Source: Gammaproteobacteria bacterium (GTDB lineage Bacteria > Gemmatimonadota > Gemmatimonadetes > Longimicrobiales > Gaopeijiaceae). From it: a stretch of DNA of 6,076 nt. Made by a program: the position numbers and the translations under genes. Shown here piece by piece: positions 1 through 6,076 of the stretch. The stretch lies in NCBI GenBank assembly GCA_009843625.1, contig VYDD01000310.1, positions 1-6,076 on the forward strand. Reading direction: 5' to 3'. How positions within the stretch are numbered: the stretch's first letter is position 1; each line of letters starts with the position of its first letter. The notes beneath the pieces were generated by a model that saw only the letters and a list, made by a program, of their open reading frames with translations, searched no databases and was not told the origin of the DNA.

Positions 1-768
1 GTACACGGGATCGCCCACCACCGGGTGTCCGATGTGCGCCAGGTGCACCCGGATCTGGTGGGTGCGCCCGGTCTCGAGGCGCACCTCGAGCAGCTCCGCC
101 GCCTCCCAGCTCTCCCGTACCGCCAGGTGGGTGACCGCCCGGCGCCCCCCTTTCACCACCGCCATGCGCTGCCGGGCCCGGGGATCGCGGCCGATGGGGG
201 CGTCCACGGTCATGGGGGTGTCGCGCAGGTGCCCCCAGGCGGCCGCGAGATAGGTGCGGCCTACCTTGCGCGCGGCCAGTTCGGCGGAAAGCGCCCGGTG
301 GGCCGCGTCGTTCTTGGCCACCACCAGCAGCCCGGAGGTGTCGCGGTCGAGCCGGTGCACGATCCCCGGGCGCAGCCGCCCCCCCACCCCGGCCAGGTCG
401 GCGACGTGGTGGAGGAGCGCGTTCACCAGGGTACCTCGCGGGTGGCCCGGCGCGGGGTGGACCACCAGCCCGGCGGGCTTGTCCACCACCAGCAGCGCGT
501 CGTCCTCATGGAACACCGCGAGGGGAATGTCCTCGGGAACGAGGTCGACCGGGTCGGGCGGCGGGATCTCCACATCGACGCGCTGCCCGGCCGCCACCGG
601 CGCGGACTTCCTGGCCGGCCGCCCCTCCACCTGCACGAGCCCCTGCTCCACGAGCCGGGCCGCGCGCGTGCGCGACAGGTCGAGGCGGCGGGCGAGCCAC
701 GCGTCCAGGCGCTCGGGGCGACCCTCCCCGACGGTGAGCGTTTCGCGCCGCGGGCCAGCGTCGGTCAC
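1..768 (-). CDS. rluD: RluA/RluD-family 23S rRNA pseudouridine synthase, 3' end outside window
   Basis: Isomerises uridine to pseudouridine in 23S rRNA; E. coli RluD modifies U1911, U1915 and U1917 of helix 69 during large-subunit assembly in the cytoplasm. The 256 visible residues start with an S4 RNA-binding domain (about 17-70, RLDAWLARRLDLSRTRAARL), then the catalytic domain: DKPAGLVVHPAPGH (96-109), the catalytic HRLDRDTSG (138-146) with nucleophilic Asp141, and TGRTHQIRVHLAHIGHPVVG (233-252). The last C-terminal part, roughly 50-70 residues, lies beyond the left edge. I chose the GTG at 768 because a G-rich run (GGGGGG) sits about six bases upstream and the S4 domain begins shortly after; an in-frame GTG at 798 would add ten residues without a better ribosome site. 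It follows ileS after 73 bases, so it is probably the distal gene of the same operon. The family is certain; assignment to RluD rather than another S4-containing RluA paralogue is likely but not proven. Confidence 0.93.
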   Translation of the reverse strand, partial: MTDAGPRRETLTVGEGRPERLDAWLARRLDLSRTRAARLVEQGLVQVEGRPARKSAPVAAGQRVDVEIPPPDPVDLVPEDIPLAVFHEDDALLVVDKPAGLVVHPAPGHPRGTLVNALLHHVADLAGVGGRLRPGIVHRLDRDTSGLLVVAKNDAAHRALSAELAARKVGRTYLAAAWGHLRDTPMTVDAPIGRDPRARQRMAVVKGGRRAVTHLAVRESWEAAELLEVRLETGRTHQIRVHLAHIGHPVVGDPVY

Positions 769-841
769 GACGCCCCCCGGCAAGCCGGCATCGCGCACCG
801 GAGGAACGGCCCGGAGGGTCGCGGCGCCATCCGACGGCCGG
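769..841 (-). other. ileS-rluD spacer, no gene seen
   Basis: These 73 bases separate the ileS stop (TAG) from the chosen rluD start. I find no hairpin followed by a T tract, so there is no sign that transcription ends here. Short CCGG-containing self-complementary words exist but are expected at this base composition. The left end holds the G-rich ribosome-binding stretch of rluD. Nothing resembling lspA or a dksA/traR gene, which often lie between ileS and rluD in other bacteria, fits in this space. Confidence 0.6.
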
Positions 842-3800
842 CTACCCGCCCGCGTGTGCCAGCGCGATCGCGGCGCGGGTGTCGTCGAACGTCACTTCCC
901 GGTGGCTGGTGTACGCCCCCGGCGCCCCATCCCCCTCCTCCGCGACCACGAGATCGACTGCCAGCGTCTCGCCCGCGATGAAGCTGCGGTGGCGGGCCGC
1001 GGCGGCGCGCACGCCCTCCGGGCCGGAGATGGCGAGCCGGATGCGGTCGGTGACCTCCAGGCCCGAGTCCCTGCGCAGCCGCTGCACCCGGTTCACCAGT
1101 TCGCGCGCGAGCCCCTCCGCGCGCAGCTCGTCGTCCAGGCCGGGGTCGATGGCGGCGGTGAAGCCGCTGGCCGAGCGCACCACCAGGTTGCCGCGCGCGA
1201 CCTCCGCCACCTCGAGGTCGTCGGGGCCGAGCGGGTGTTCCCCCCCGTCGACCGTGATGGACAGCGCCTCCCCCCCGCGCCAGGCGCGCAGAGCCGGCTG
1301 CCCGAGGGCACGGATGGCCGCGGCGGCCGCGTTGCTGTGCCTCTGGAAGCGAGGTCCGAGCGTACGGAAATTGGGGCGCGCCTCGAGACGCACCAGGTCG
1401 CCGGCATCGCGCACGAACACGATCTGCTTGACGTTCAACTCTTCGCGCAACACCGCCAGCACCGGTGCCCGGAGGGCGATGCCGGGAATGGCCGCATGCA
1501 GCGTCCGCAGCGGCTGGCGCACACGCACCCCCGCCTGCTCGCGCGCCGCCCGCCCAAGCGTGACGAGCTGGCGCACCGCGTCCATCTCCCGCTCCAGCCC
1601 ATCGTCCAGGCACCCCTCGTCCGCCTCCGGCAGAATGGACAGGTGAACGCTCTCCCCTCCGGTCAGGGCCCGGTGCAGCCAGTCCGCGGTGAAGGGCGCC
1701 GCCGGCGCGATCAGCTGGCTCACCGTGCGCAGAGCGAGGTGCAGGGTGCGGAAGGCGGCGTCGGCATCCGCGGCTCCGGTCTTGCCCCAGTAGCGCGGCC
1801 GGCTGCGCCGCACGTACCAGTTGGAGAGGTCCTCGTCGACGAACTGCGCAACCTTCCGGTATGCGGGGGTGAACTGGTAGTCGTCCAGGTCGGCCCGGAC
1901 GCGCGCCACCAAGCGATGCAGCCGCGAGAGCATCCAGCGGTCGAGGAGCGACGCCTCGCGTGGGACGACCGTCCGTTCCGGCACGCCGCTGCTGTCCCCG
2001 CCGTCCCCCGCATCCCTGCCACCCGCGGGTCCCTGGTCGGCGCGCCAACCCTCCACATTCGCATACAGTGCGAAGAAGCGGTACGTGTTGAAGAGGGTGT
2101 CGAAGAACTTGCGCGCCACCTCGGCGATGCCGCGCTCGTCGTAGCGCTTGGGCACCCACGGATTGCTCACCGTGACGAAATACCACCGCAGCGGGTCGGC
2201 CCCGTACGCGCCCACCGCCTCCCAGGGGTCCACCGCATTGCCCTTCGTCTTCGACATCTTCTGGCCCTCGGCGTCGAGCACCAGGTCGTTGACGAGGACG
2301 TTGCGGAACGCCATGCCCCGGCCGAGCATCGCCGAGATGGCCATCAGCGAATAGAACCAGCCGCGGGTCTGGTCGAGCCCCTCGCTGATGAAGTCGGCCG
2401 GAAAGTGGCGCTCGAAGCGCTCGCTGTTCTCGAAGGGATAGTGCCACTGCGCGTAGGGCATCGCCCCGGAGTCGAACCAGACGTCGACCACCGGAGAGGC
2501 CCGGCGCATGGTACCGCCGCATTCTCCGCCGCATTCCCGGCAGGGCCAGGTCACCTCGTCGATGAAGGGCCGGTGCGGGTCGAAGTCCTCGCCCAGCGGG
2601 CCGGCGCGCTCCTCCAGCTCGGCCAGGCTGCCGATCCATTCGGTGATGTCGTCGTCGCGGTCGCACACCCAGACCGGGAGCGGGGTGCCCCAGTAGCGGT
2701 CGCGCGACAGCGCCCAGTCCACGTTGCCGGCCAGCCACTCGCCCATGCGCCCGTCGCCGATCTCCGGCGGGTACCAGGCCGTGTCCCGGTTGATGGCGAG
2801 CATCTCGTCCTTGAGCGTCGAGGTGGCGGCGAACCAGGATTCGCGCGCGATGTAGAGCAGCGGGGACTGACAGCGCCAGCAGTGCGGGTACGAGTGCGCC
2901 ACCCGGCCGGCCCGCAGGAGGTTGCCGCGGCGGTCGAGTTCCTCCACCAGCAGGGGATCGGCGTCCTTGACGAACATCCCCCCCACCAGCGGCAGCCCCT
3001 CGTGGAAGCGCCCCGCGTCGTCGATGGAGCGCATGAGCGGGAGGCCGTGGCGCCGGCCGGCCGCGTAGTCGTCCGCGCCGAAGGCGGGCGCGATGTGCAC
3101 GATGCCGGTGCCGTCCTCCGCCGTGACGAAGTCCTCGAGGATGATGCGCCACGCGGCATCGGAGCCGTCGGGGACCGGCACCACCTCCAGCGGCCGCGCG
3201 TAGCGGACCCCCGCGAGCGAGCGGGCGTCGTGTTCGCGCACGATGCGGGCGTCCTCGCCGAGCACGCGCTCGACCAGGTCCTTCGCCACGATCACGCGCC
3301 GGCCTTCCGCCTCCGCCTCGGCGTAGGTGAGGGCGGGATTGAGCGCCAGCGCCGTGTTGGAGGGCACCGTCCAGGGGGTGGTGGTCCAGGCCAGGAAGGC
3401 GCGTCCTTCAGGGTCCGGCTCCCCTTCCTCGGTGAGGAGAGGAGCGAGGAAGAAGAGCGACGGATCCTCGACCTCGCGATAGCCCAGCGCCACCTCGTGC
3501 GAGCTGAGCGCGGTGCCGCAGCGGGGGCAGTAGGGCACGCTCTTGTGGCCGCGGTAGAGAAGCCCCTTCTTCGCCAGCTCGCTCAGGATCCACCAGACCG
3601 ACTCGATGTAGCTGGTATCGCAGGTTACGTAGGGCCGCTCGTAGTCGAGCCAGTAGGCGATGCGCTCGGACAGCGCCTCCCAGTCCGCCTTGTAGGTGAA
3701 GACGGAGTCGCGGCAGGTGCGGTTGAAGCGCTCGATGCCCACCGCTTCGATCTCGGGCTTCCCCGAGATGCCGAGCGTCTTCTCGGCCTCGATCTCGACC

Positions 3801-4069
3801 GGGAGCCCGTGCGTGTCCCACCCGGCGATGCGCGTGACCCGGCGTCCCTTGAGCGCCTGGTAGCGGCAGGCGAGGTCCTTCAGCGTGCGCCCCAGGACGT
3901 GGTGCAGGCCGGGGCGTGCGTTCGAGGTGGGCGGTCCCTCGTAGAAGACGAAGGGCTCGCAGCCCTCGGATGCCTCCATGCTGCGGCGGAAGAGATCCTC
4001 GTCGCGCCAGCGCTCGAGGGTCTGCTGCTCAAGTTCGAGCAGGGTGGCGGGCAGGTCCGGGTAGCGCAT
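842..4069 (-). CDS. ileS: Isoleucyl-tRNA synthetase, type 2 (IleRS2-like), complete
   Basis: Charges tRNA-Ile with isoleucine using ATP in the cytoplasm and hydrolyses mischarged valine. It has 1075 residues, normal for IleRS2. The class I active site is seen at 46-57, with the HIGH motif replaced by GLHH (54-57), and at KMSKT (604-608). The CP1 editing domain (about 185-395) has the Thr-rich TTTPWT (229-234) and HIAPAFGADDY (325-335); His325 and Asp334 match E. coli His333 and Asp342. Cys pairs CPRC (181-184) and CWRC (397-400) flank CP1 as a likely zinc site. The anticodon-binding region starts near 706 and contains NWYVRRSRPRYWG (750-762); the long C-terminal domain has EGLARELVNRVQRLRRDSG (985-1003). 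Residues about 677-696 are a Gly/Asp-rich linker. The ATG at 4069 fits the family N-terminus (LPATLLELEQQTLERW) and lies 10 bases after the phosphorylase stop; no Shine-Dalgarno is visible, suggesting translational coupling. The type 2 call rests on GPPTSNARPG, NWYVRRSR and the absence of a bacterial type 1 C-terminal zinc finger. Confidence 0.97.
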   Translation of the reverse strand: MRYPDLPATLLELEQQTLERWRDEDLFRRSMEASEGCEPFVFYEGPPTSNARPGLHHVLGRTLKDLACRYQALKGRRVTRIAGWDTHGLPVEIEAEKTLGISGKPEIEAVGIERFNRTCRDSVFTYKADWEALSERIAYWLDYERPYVTCDTSYIESVWWILSELAKKGLLYRGHKSVPYCPRCGTALSSHEVALGYREVEDPSLFFLAPLLTEEGEPDPEGRAFLAWTTTPWTVPSNTALALNPALTYAEAEAEGRRVIVAKDLVERVLGEDARIVREHDARSLAGVRYARPLEVVPVPDGSDAAWRIILEDFVTAEDGTGIVHIAPAFGADDYAAGRRHGLPLMRSIDDAGRFHEGLPLVGGMFVKDADPLLVEELDRRGNLLRAGRVAHSYPHCWRCQSPLLYIARESWFAATSTLKDEMLAINRDTAWYPPEIGDGRMGEWLAGNVDWALSRDRYWGTPLPVWVCDRDDDITEWIGSLAELEERAGPLGEDFDPHRPFIDEVTWPCRECGGECGGTMRRASPVVDVWFDSGAMPYAQWHYPFENSERFERHFPADFISEGLDQTRGWFYSLMAISAMLGRGMAFRNVLVNDLVLDAEGQKMSKTKGNAVDPWEAVGAYGADPLRWYFVTVSNPWVPKRYDERGIAEVARKFFDTLFNTYRFFALYANVEGWRADQGPAGGRDAGDGGDSSGVPERTVVPREASLLDRWMLSRLHRLVARVRADLDDYQFTPAYRKVAQFVDEDLSNWYVRRSRPRYWGKTGAADADAAFRTLHLALRTVSQLIAPAAPFTADWLHRALTGGESVHLSILPEADEGCLDDGLEREMDAVRQLVTLGRAAREQAGVRVRQPLRTLHAAIPGIALRAPVLAVLREELNVKQIVFVRDAGDLVRLEARPNFRTLGPRFQRHSNAAAAAIRALGQPALRAWRGGEALSITVDGGEHPLGPDDLEVAEVARGNLVVRSASGFTAAIDPGLDDELRAEGLARELVNRVQRLRRDSGLEVTDRIRLAISGPEGVRAAAARHRSFIAGETLAVDLVVAEEGDGAPGAYTSHREVTFDDTRAAIALAHAGG

Positions 4070-4079
4070 GGGGGACGTT

Positions 4080-4964
4080 CTACGCCAGCGAGGCGACGAC
4101 CGCGCGGGCCACCGCGGTGAGACCGGGCTCCGCCTCCATGGCGACCCGGATGATGGTCGGCACGTCGACCTCCTCCAGCGCGTCCGGGAGGCAGACGTCC
4201 GTAACGATGCACAGGCCGCACACCCGCATGCCCATGTGGCGCGCGACGATGACCTCGGGCACGGTGGACATCCCCACCACGTCCGCGCCCATGGCACGCA
4301 GCATGCGGTACTCGGCCCGGGTCTCCAGGCAGGGCCCGGTCACGGCCGCGTAGACCGCGCGCGCGAGCGGAATCCCCTGGGCGAGGGCGGCGTCCAGGGC
4401 GACCTGCTGGAGCCCCCGGTCGTAGGGCTCGGACATGTCCGGAAAGCGCGGGCCCAGCGCATCCGCGTTCGGACCCACCAGCGGGTTGTCGCCCAGGAGG
4501 TTGATGTGGTCGTCGAGCACCACCAGCTGCCCCGCTGGCCAGAGCGGATCCATCCCGCCGCAGGCCGCCGAAACCACCAGGGTGTCCGCGCCCAGGGCGG
4601 CCATCACCCGGATGGGGAAGGTCACCTGCTGGAGGGTGTAGCCCTCGTAGCGGTGGAAGCGGCCCTGCATGGCCACCACGGCAACCCCGTCGAGCGTGCC
4701 CAGCAGCAGGCGGCCCTCGTGGCTCTCCACCGTCGAGACCGGGAAGTGGGGCAGCTCCGTGTAGTCGATGGCGCACTCCACGGCGATCTCGCGCGCGAGG
4801 CCGCCCAGCCCGGTGCCCAGTACGATGCCCGCCTTGGCGTGGAGCGTGCAGCGGGCGCGCACTGCTGCGACCGCCTCGTCGATGCGGGTGACGAGGTCGT
4901 TCGCGGAAGCCATGCCGGTCGGCGCAGCCGTCGTCGTGCCCGTCCCGGTCGCCGATGTCGTCAT
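4080..4964 (-). CDS. Purine nucleoside phosphorylase, trimeric PNP/MTAP superfamily
   Basis: Phosphorolysis of purine nucleosides to free base and (deoxy)ribose 1-phosphate in purine salvage. From the ATG at 4964 it has 294 residues. Visible motifs are GIVLGTGLGG (46-55, phosphate loop), MQGRFHRYEGY (99-109), SAACGG (132-137), DHINLLGDNPLVGPN (152-166), GPCLETRAEYRML (210-222) with Glu214 equal to human PNP Glu201, and GADVVGMSTVPEVIVARH (226-243). After this comes VTD with Asp256, where human PNP has the base-contacting Asn243. The tail is a normal short helix. The start overlaps the yggS stop as ATGA, and a G-rich GGGGACGG lies upstream, so I prefer it. An in-frame ATG at 4913 gives 277 residues, closer to the family core; the extra 17 residues are a Thr/Gly/Ala-rich tail-like segment. 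Guanosine/inosine specificity is not assured because of Asp256, so no gene symbol is assigned. Membership in the PNP family is secure. Confidence 0.94.
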   Translation of the reverse strand: MTTSATGTGTTTAAPTGMASANDLVTRIDEAVAAVRARCTLHAKAGIVLGTGLGGLAREIAVECAIDYTELPHFPVSTVESHEGRLLLGTLDGVAVVAMQGRFHRYEGYTLQQVTFPIRVMAALGADTLVVSAACGGMDPLWPAGQLVVLDDHINLLGDNPLVGPNADALGPRFPDMSEPYDRGLQQVALDAALAQGIPLARAVYAAVTGPCLETRAEYRMLRAMGADVVGMSTVPEVIVARHMGMRVCGLCIVTDVCLPDALEEVDVPTIIRVAMEAEPGLTAVARAVVASLA

Positions 4965-5689
4965 GCAACCGTCCCCGCCCGTCGCGCGGGCGGTCTCGGC
5001 CGCGGCCCCAGCAGCGCCGTGCCGATGCGGACCATCGTGCTGCCCTCCTCTATCGCAATGCCGAAGTCGTTGGTCATTCCCATCGACAGATGCTCCCCGC
5101 GGTATCCCTCGAGCGAGCCGAGTTCCTCGTGCAGCCGGCGCAGGGCGCGGAAGGCGCCGCGCAGGACGCTGTCGCGATCGGTGAACGGGGCCATGGTCAT
5201 GAGCCCGCGCACGGACAGCCCCGGAAGCTCGGTGATACGGTGGACGGCCTCCGGCGCTTCCGCGGGAGCGATGCCGCTCTTGGTACCTTCCCCCGAGGTG
5301 TTCACCTGAACCAGCACCGGCAGCGGAGCGGCGCCGGCGGGCACGAAGCGGTCGAGCCGCTCGGCGAGCCGAACCGTGTCCACCGAGTGCAGCAGGTCGC
5401 AGATCCCGATCACCCGCGGGGCCTTGCGGCGCTGCAGGTGCCCGATCATGTGCCAGCGCGGGGCCGGCAGGCCCTCCAGCGCCCTCACCTTGACCTCGAG
5501 CTCTTCCACCCGGTTCTCCCCGATATCCCGGATGCCGGCCCCGAGCGCCGCTTCCACCGCCGCCAGCGGGTGGCTCTTGGTCACCGCCACCAGCGTCACG
5601 TCCGCGCCCGTGCGCCCGCTCCGGCGCGCGGCCTCCGCGACTTCGTCGCGGACGCGTGGCAGCGCTTCCCTCAGCCTTTCCGGATACAT
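4961..5689 (-). CDS. yggS: YggS/YlmE/PROSC-family pyridoxal phosphate-binding protein
   Basis: A soluble fold-type III PLP-binding protein that helps keep free pyridoxal phosphate and related amino acid and keto acid pools balanced; no strong catalytic activity is known for the family. It has 242 residues, slightly longer than the usual 220-235 because of a Pro/Arg-rich tail (229-239). The expected blocks are in order: VAVTKSHP (34-41) with PLP-binding Lys38, GENRVEEL (57-64), WHMIGHLQRRK (79-89), SVDTVRLAERL (102-112), VQVNTSGEGTKSG (127-139), RGLMTMAP (161-168), LSMGMTNDF (201-209) and GSTMVRIGTALLG (216-228), the last binding the phosphate. The ATG at 5689 starts directly at the family N-terminus (MYPERLREAL) and is preceded by GGAATGGAGCG. 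Another in-frame ATG further upstream abuts the terminator stem and adds non-family residues, so I rejected it. It is the first gene of the operon and overlaps the next gene by four bases. Confidence 0.96.
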   Translation of the reverse strand: MYPERLREALPRVRDEVAEAARRSGRTGADVTLVAVTKSHPLAAVEAALGAGIRDIGENRVEELEVKVRALEGLPAPRWHMIGHLQRRKAPRVIGICDLLHSVDTVRLAERLDRFVPAGAAPLPVLVQVNTSGEGTKSGIAPAEAPEAVHRITELPGLSVRGLMTMAPFTDRDSVLRGAFRALRRLHEELGSLEGYRGEHLSMGMTNDFGIAIEEGSTMVRIGTALLGPRPRPPARRAGTVA

Positions 5690-5732
5690 CGCTCCATTCC
5701 GTCGCCCATGAACCAGTCGCCCACAAACCAAA
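5690..5732 (-). promoter_or_regulatory. Short leader between terminator and yggS
   Basis: Only 43 bases lie between the terminator stem and the yggS ATG. They contain the purine-rich GGAATGGAG just before the ATG, which can serve for ribosome binding, and a perfect 8-base direct repeat TGGGCGAC at 5716-5723 and 5701-5708 (15-base period). I see no convincing -35/-10 pair. A promoter could overlap the terminator, or the operon could depend on read-through from the TonB gene. This entry marks the only space where a local promoter could sit; the promoter itself is not demonstrated. Confidence 0.3.
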
Positions 5733-5763
5733 GGAACCCCGCCGGAAGCTCCGGCGGGGTTCC
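5733..5763 (-). terminator. Rho-independent-type terminator of the TonB-domain gene
   Basis: A perfect 14-base-pair inverted repeat (arms 5733-5746 and 5750-5763) closes on a three-base loop. Reading along the minus strand, the stem is followed by TTTGGTTTG, an interrupted T tract; on the plus strand no T run follows, so it acts on minus-strand transcripts. It begins 26 bases after the stop codon of the TonB-domain gene, the expected position. The T tract is weaker than the textbook form, so some read-through into yggS is possible. Confidence 0.9.
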
Positions 5764-5789
5764 TGTCCGGCTCGGACCGTCCGAAGCGA

Positions 5790-6076
5790 CTAACGCGTCT
5801 GGAAGGTAATGGGAATCGCGATCCACACGGGCACGATCTTGTCGAGATTGAGCGCCGGGGTGAACTGGAACACGTTGGCGACGCGCAGCGCGGCCTCGTC
5901 GAGGGAGGCGTGTCCCGAGGTCTGCGCCACCAGCGTCCTCTGCACCCTGCCTTCCTCGTCGATGAAGAACTGCACGTTCACGGTGCCGCCGATGCCCGCG
6001 TCGCGCAGGATCGGGGGATACTCCCGCTCCAGCGCGCGCTGCACCTCGGACTCGTTGATGAGGTCGGGGCGGACGG
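5790..6076 (-). CDS. TonB C-terminal-domain protein (energy transducer type), 5' end outside window
   Basis: The last 94 residues and TAG stop of a protein whose beginning lies beyond the right edge; the frame stays open to position 6076. What is visible is a TonB C-terminal domain: EVQRALEREYPPILRDAG, then GGTVNVQFFIDEEGRVQ, then TSGHASLDEAALRVANVFQF and TPALN, matching the family pattern G.V.V.F.ID..G.V, S/TSG...LD.AAL and F.PA. Such domains act in the periplasm, linking the inner-membrane ExbB/ExbD motor to outer-membrane receptors. Many short TonB-domain proteins have other or unknown partners. No membrane anchor or proline-rich linker can be judged here because that part is missing. A GTG at 6044 is inside the conserved domain and is not a credible start. 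A terminator follows 26 bases after the stop, so this gene probably ends its own transcription unit. The wording of the domain resembles proteins I associate with Gemmatimonadota. Confidence 0.9.
   Translation of the reverse strand, partial: VRPDLINESEVQRALEREYPPILRDAGIGGTVNVQFFIDEEGRVQRTLVAQTSGHASLDEAALRVANVFQFTPALNLDKIVPVWIAIPITFQTR

Noticed and set aside
769..841. Possible small gene or terminator between ileS and rluD
   Set aside because: No start with a ribosome site and plausible frame, and no stable stem with a T tract.
765..3152. A 795-codon open frame on the minus strand in another frame of ileS
   Set aside because: Its translation is low-complexity Arg/Ala/Gly/Pro-rich, and the same DNA encodes all IleRS motifs in the correct frame.
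254..4120. A 1288-codon open frame on the plus strand
   Set aside because: It lies antisense to ileS and rluD, follows the GC-rich third-position pattern of the real genes, and its translation is Arg/Pro/Ala/Gly-rich with no recognisable domain. Long antisense open frames are expected where TAA/TAG/TGA are rare.
842..4297. Extended IleRS start at 4297 giving 1151 residues
   Set aside because: The extra 76 residues are Arg/Ser/Trp-rich out-of-frame translation of the phosphorylase gene; the family N-terminus begins at the ATG at 4069.
4068..5309. A 413-codon plus-strand open frame opposite the phosphorylase and yggS
   Set aside because: It is His/Arg/Gly-rich shadow coding with no family motif; both opposite-strand genes have complete, ordered family motifs.
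5690..5731. Upstream in-frame start of yggS adjoining the terminator stem
   Set aside because: It adds 14 non-family residues and would leave no room for a ribosome site outside the hairpin.
5733..5763. Bidirectional terminator or a regulatory riboswitch
   Set aside because: No gene converges from the left on the plus strand and no T run follows on that strand; there is no alternative antiterminator pairing or aptamer-sized leader.

Overview
This is a GC-rich window in which every convincing gene lies on the minus strand, so transcription runs from high to low coordinates. There are five genes and almost no unexplained space. In transcription order they are: the end of a TonB C-terminal-domain protein (5' end outside the window), a strong hairpin terminator, a YggS/YlmE-family PLP-binding protein, a trimeric-type purine nucleoside phosphorylase, a complete isoleucyl-tRNA synthetase, and an RluD-like 23S rRNA pseudouridine synthase that runs off the left edge. 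No tRNA, rRNA, CRISPR, insertion sequence or phage gene was seen.

The content is chromosomal housekeeping. Very high GC, a IleRS2-like (type 2, eukaryote/archaea-like) IleRS and a TonB-domain protein with the wording DAGIGGTVNVQFFIDEEG suggest a Gemmatimonadota-like bacterium. That placement rests on remembered family resemblance and is an inference, not a search result.

The four genes downstream of the terminator look like one operon. yggS and the phosphorylase gene overlap by ATGA, the phosphorylase stop and ileS start are 10 bases apart, and ileS and the pseudouridine synthase are 73 bases apart. The order yggS, ileS, rluD matches a reduced version of the Bacillus subtilis ylmE...divIVA-ileS-ylyA-lspA-rluD neighbourhood. 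Here sepF, ylmG, divIVA, ylyA/dksA and lspA are absent from the interval, and a nucleoside phosphorylase sits before ileS.

The most notable signals are at residue level. The IleRS HIGH signature is rearranged to GLHH, the swapped-motif form linked in published work on IleRS2 to extreme mupirocin resistance. The phosphorylase carries Asp where 6-oxopurine-specific enzymes carry the base-reading Asn, so its substrate preference deserves testing. I saw no wholly new multi-gene system here.
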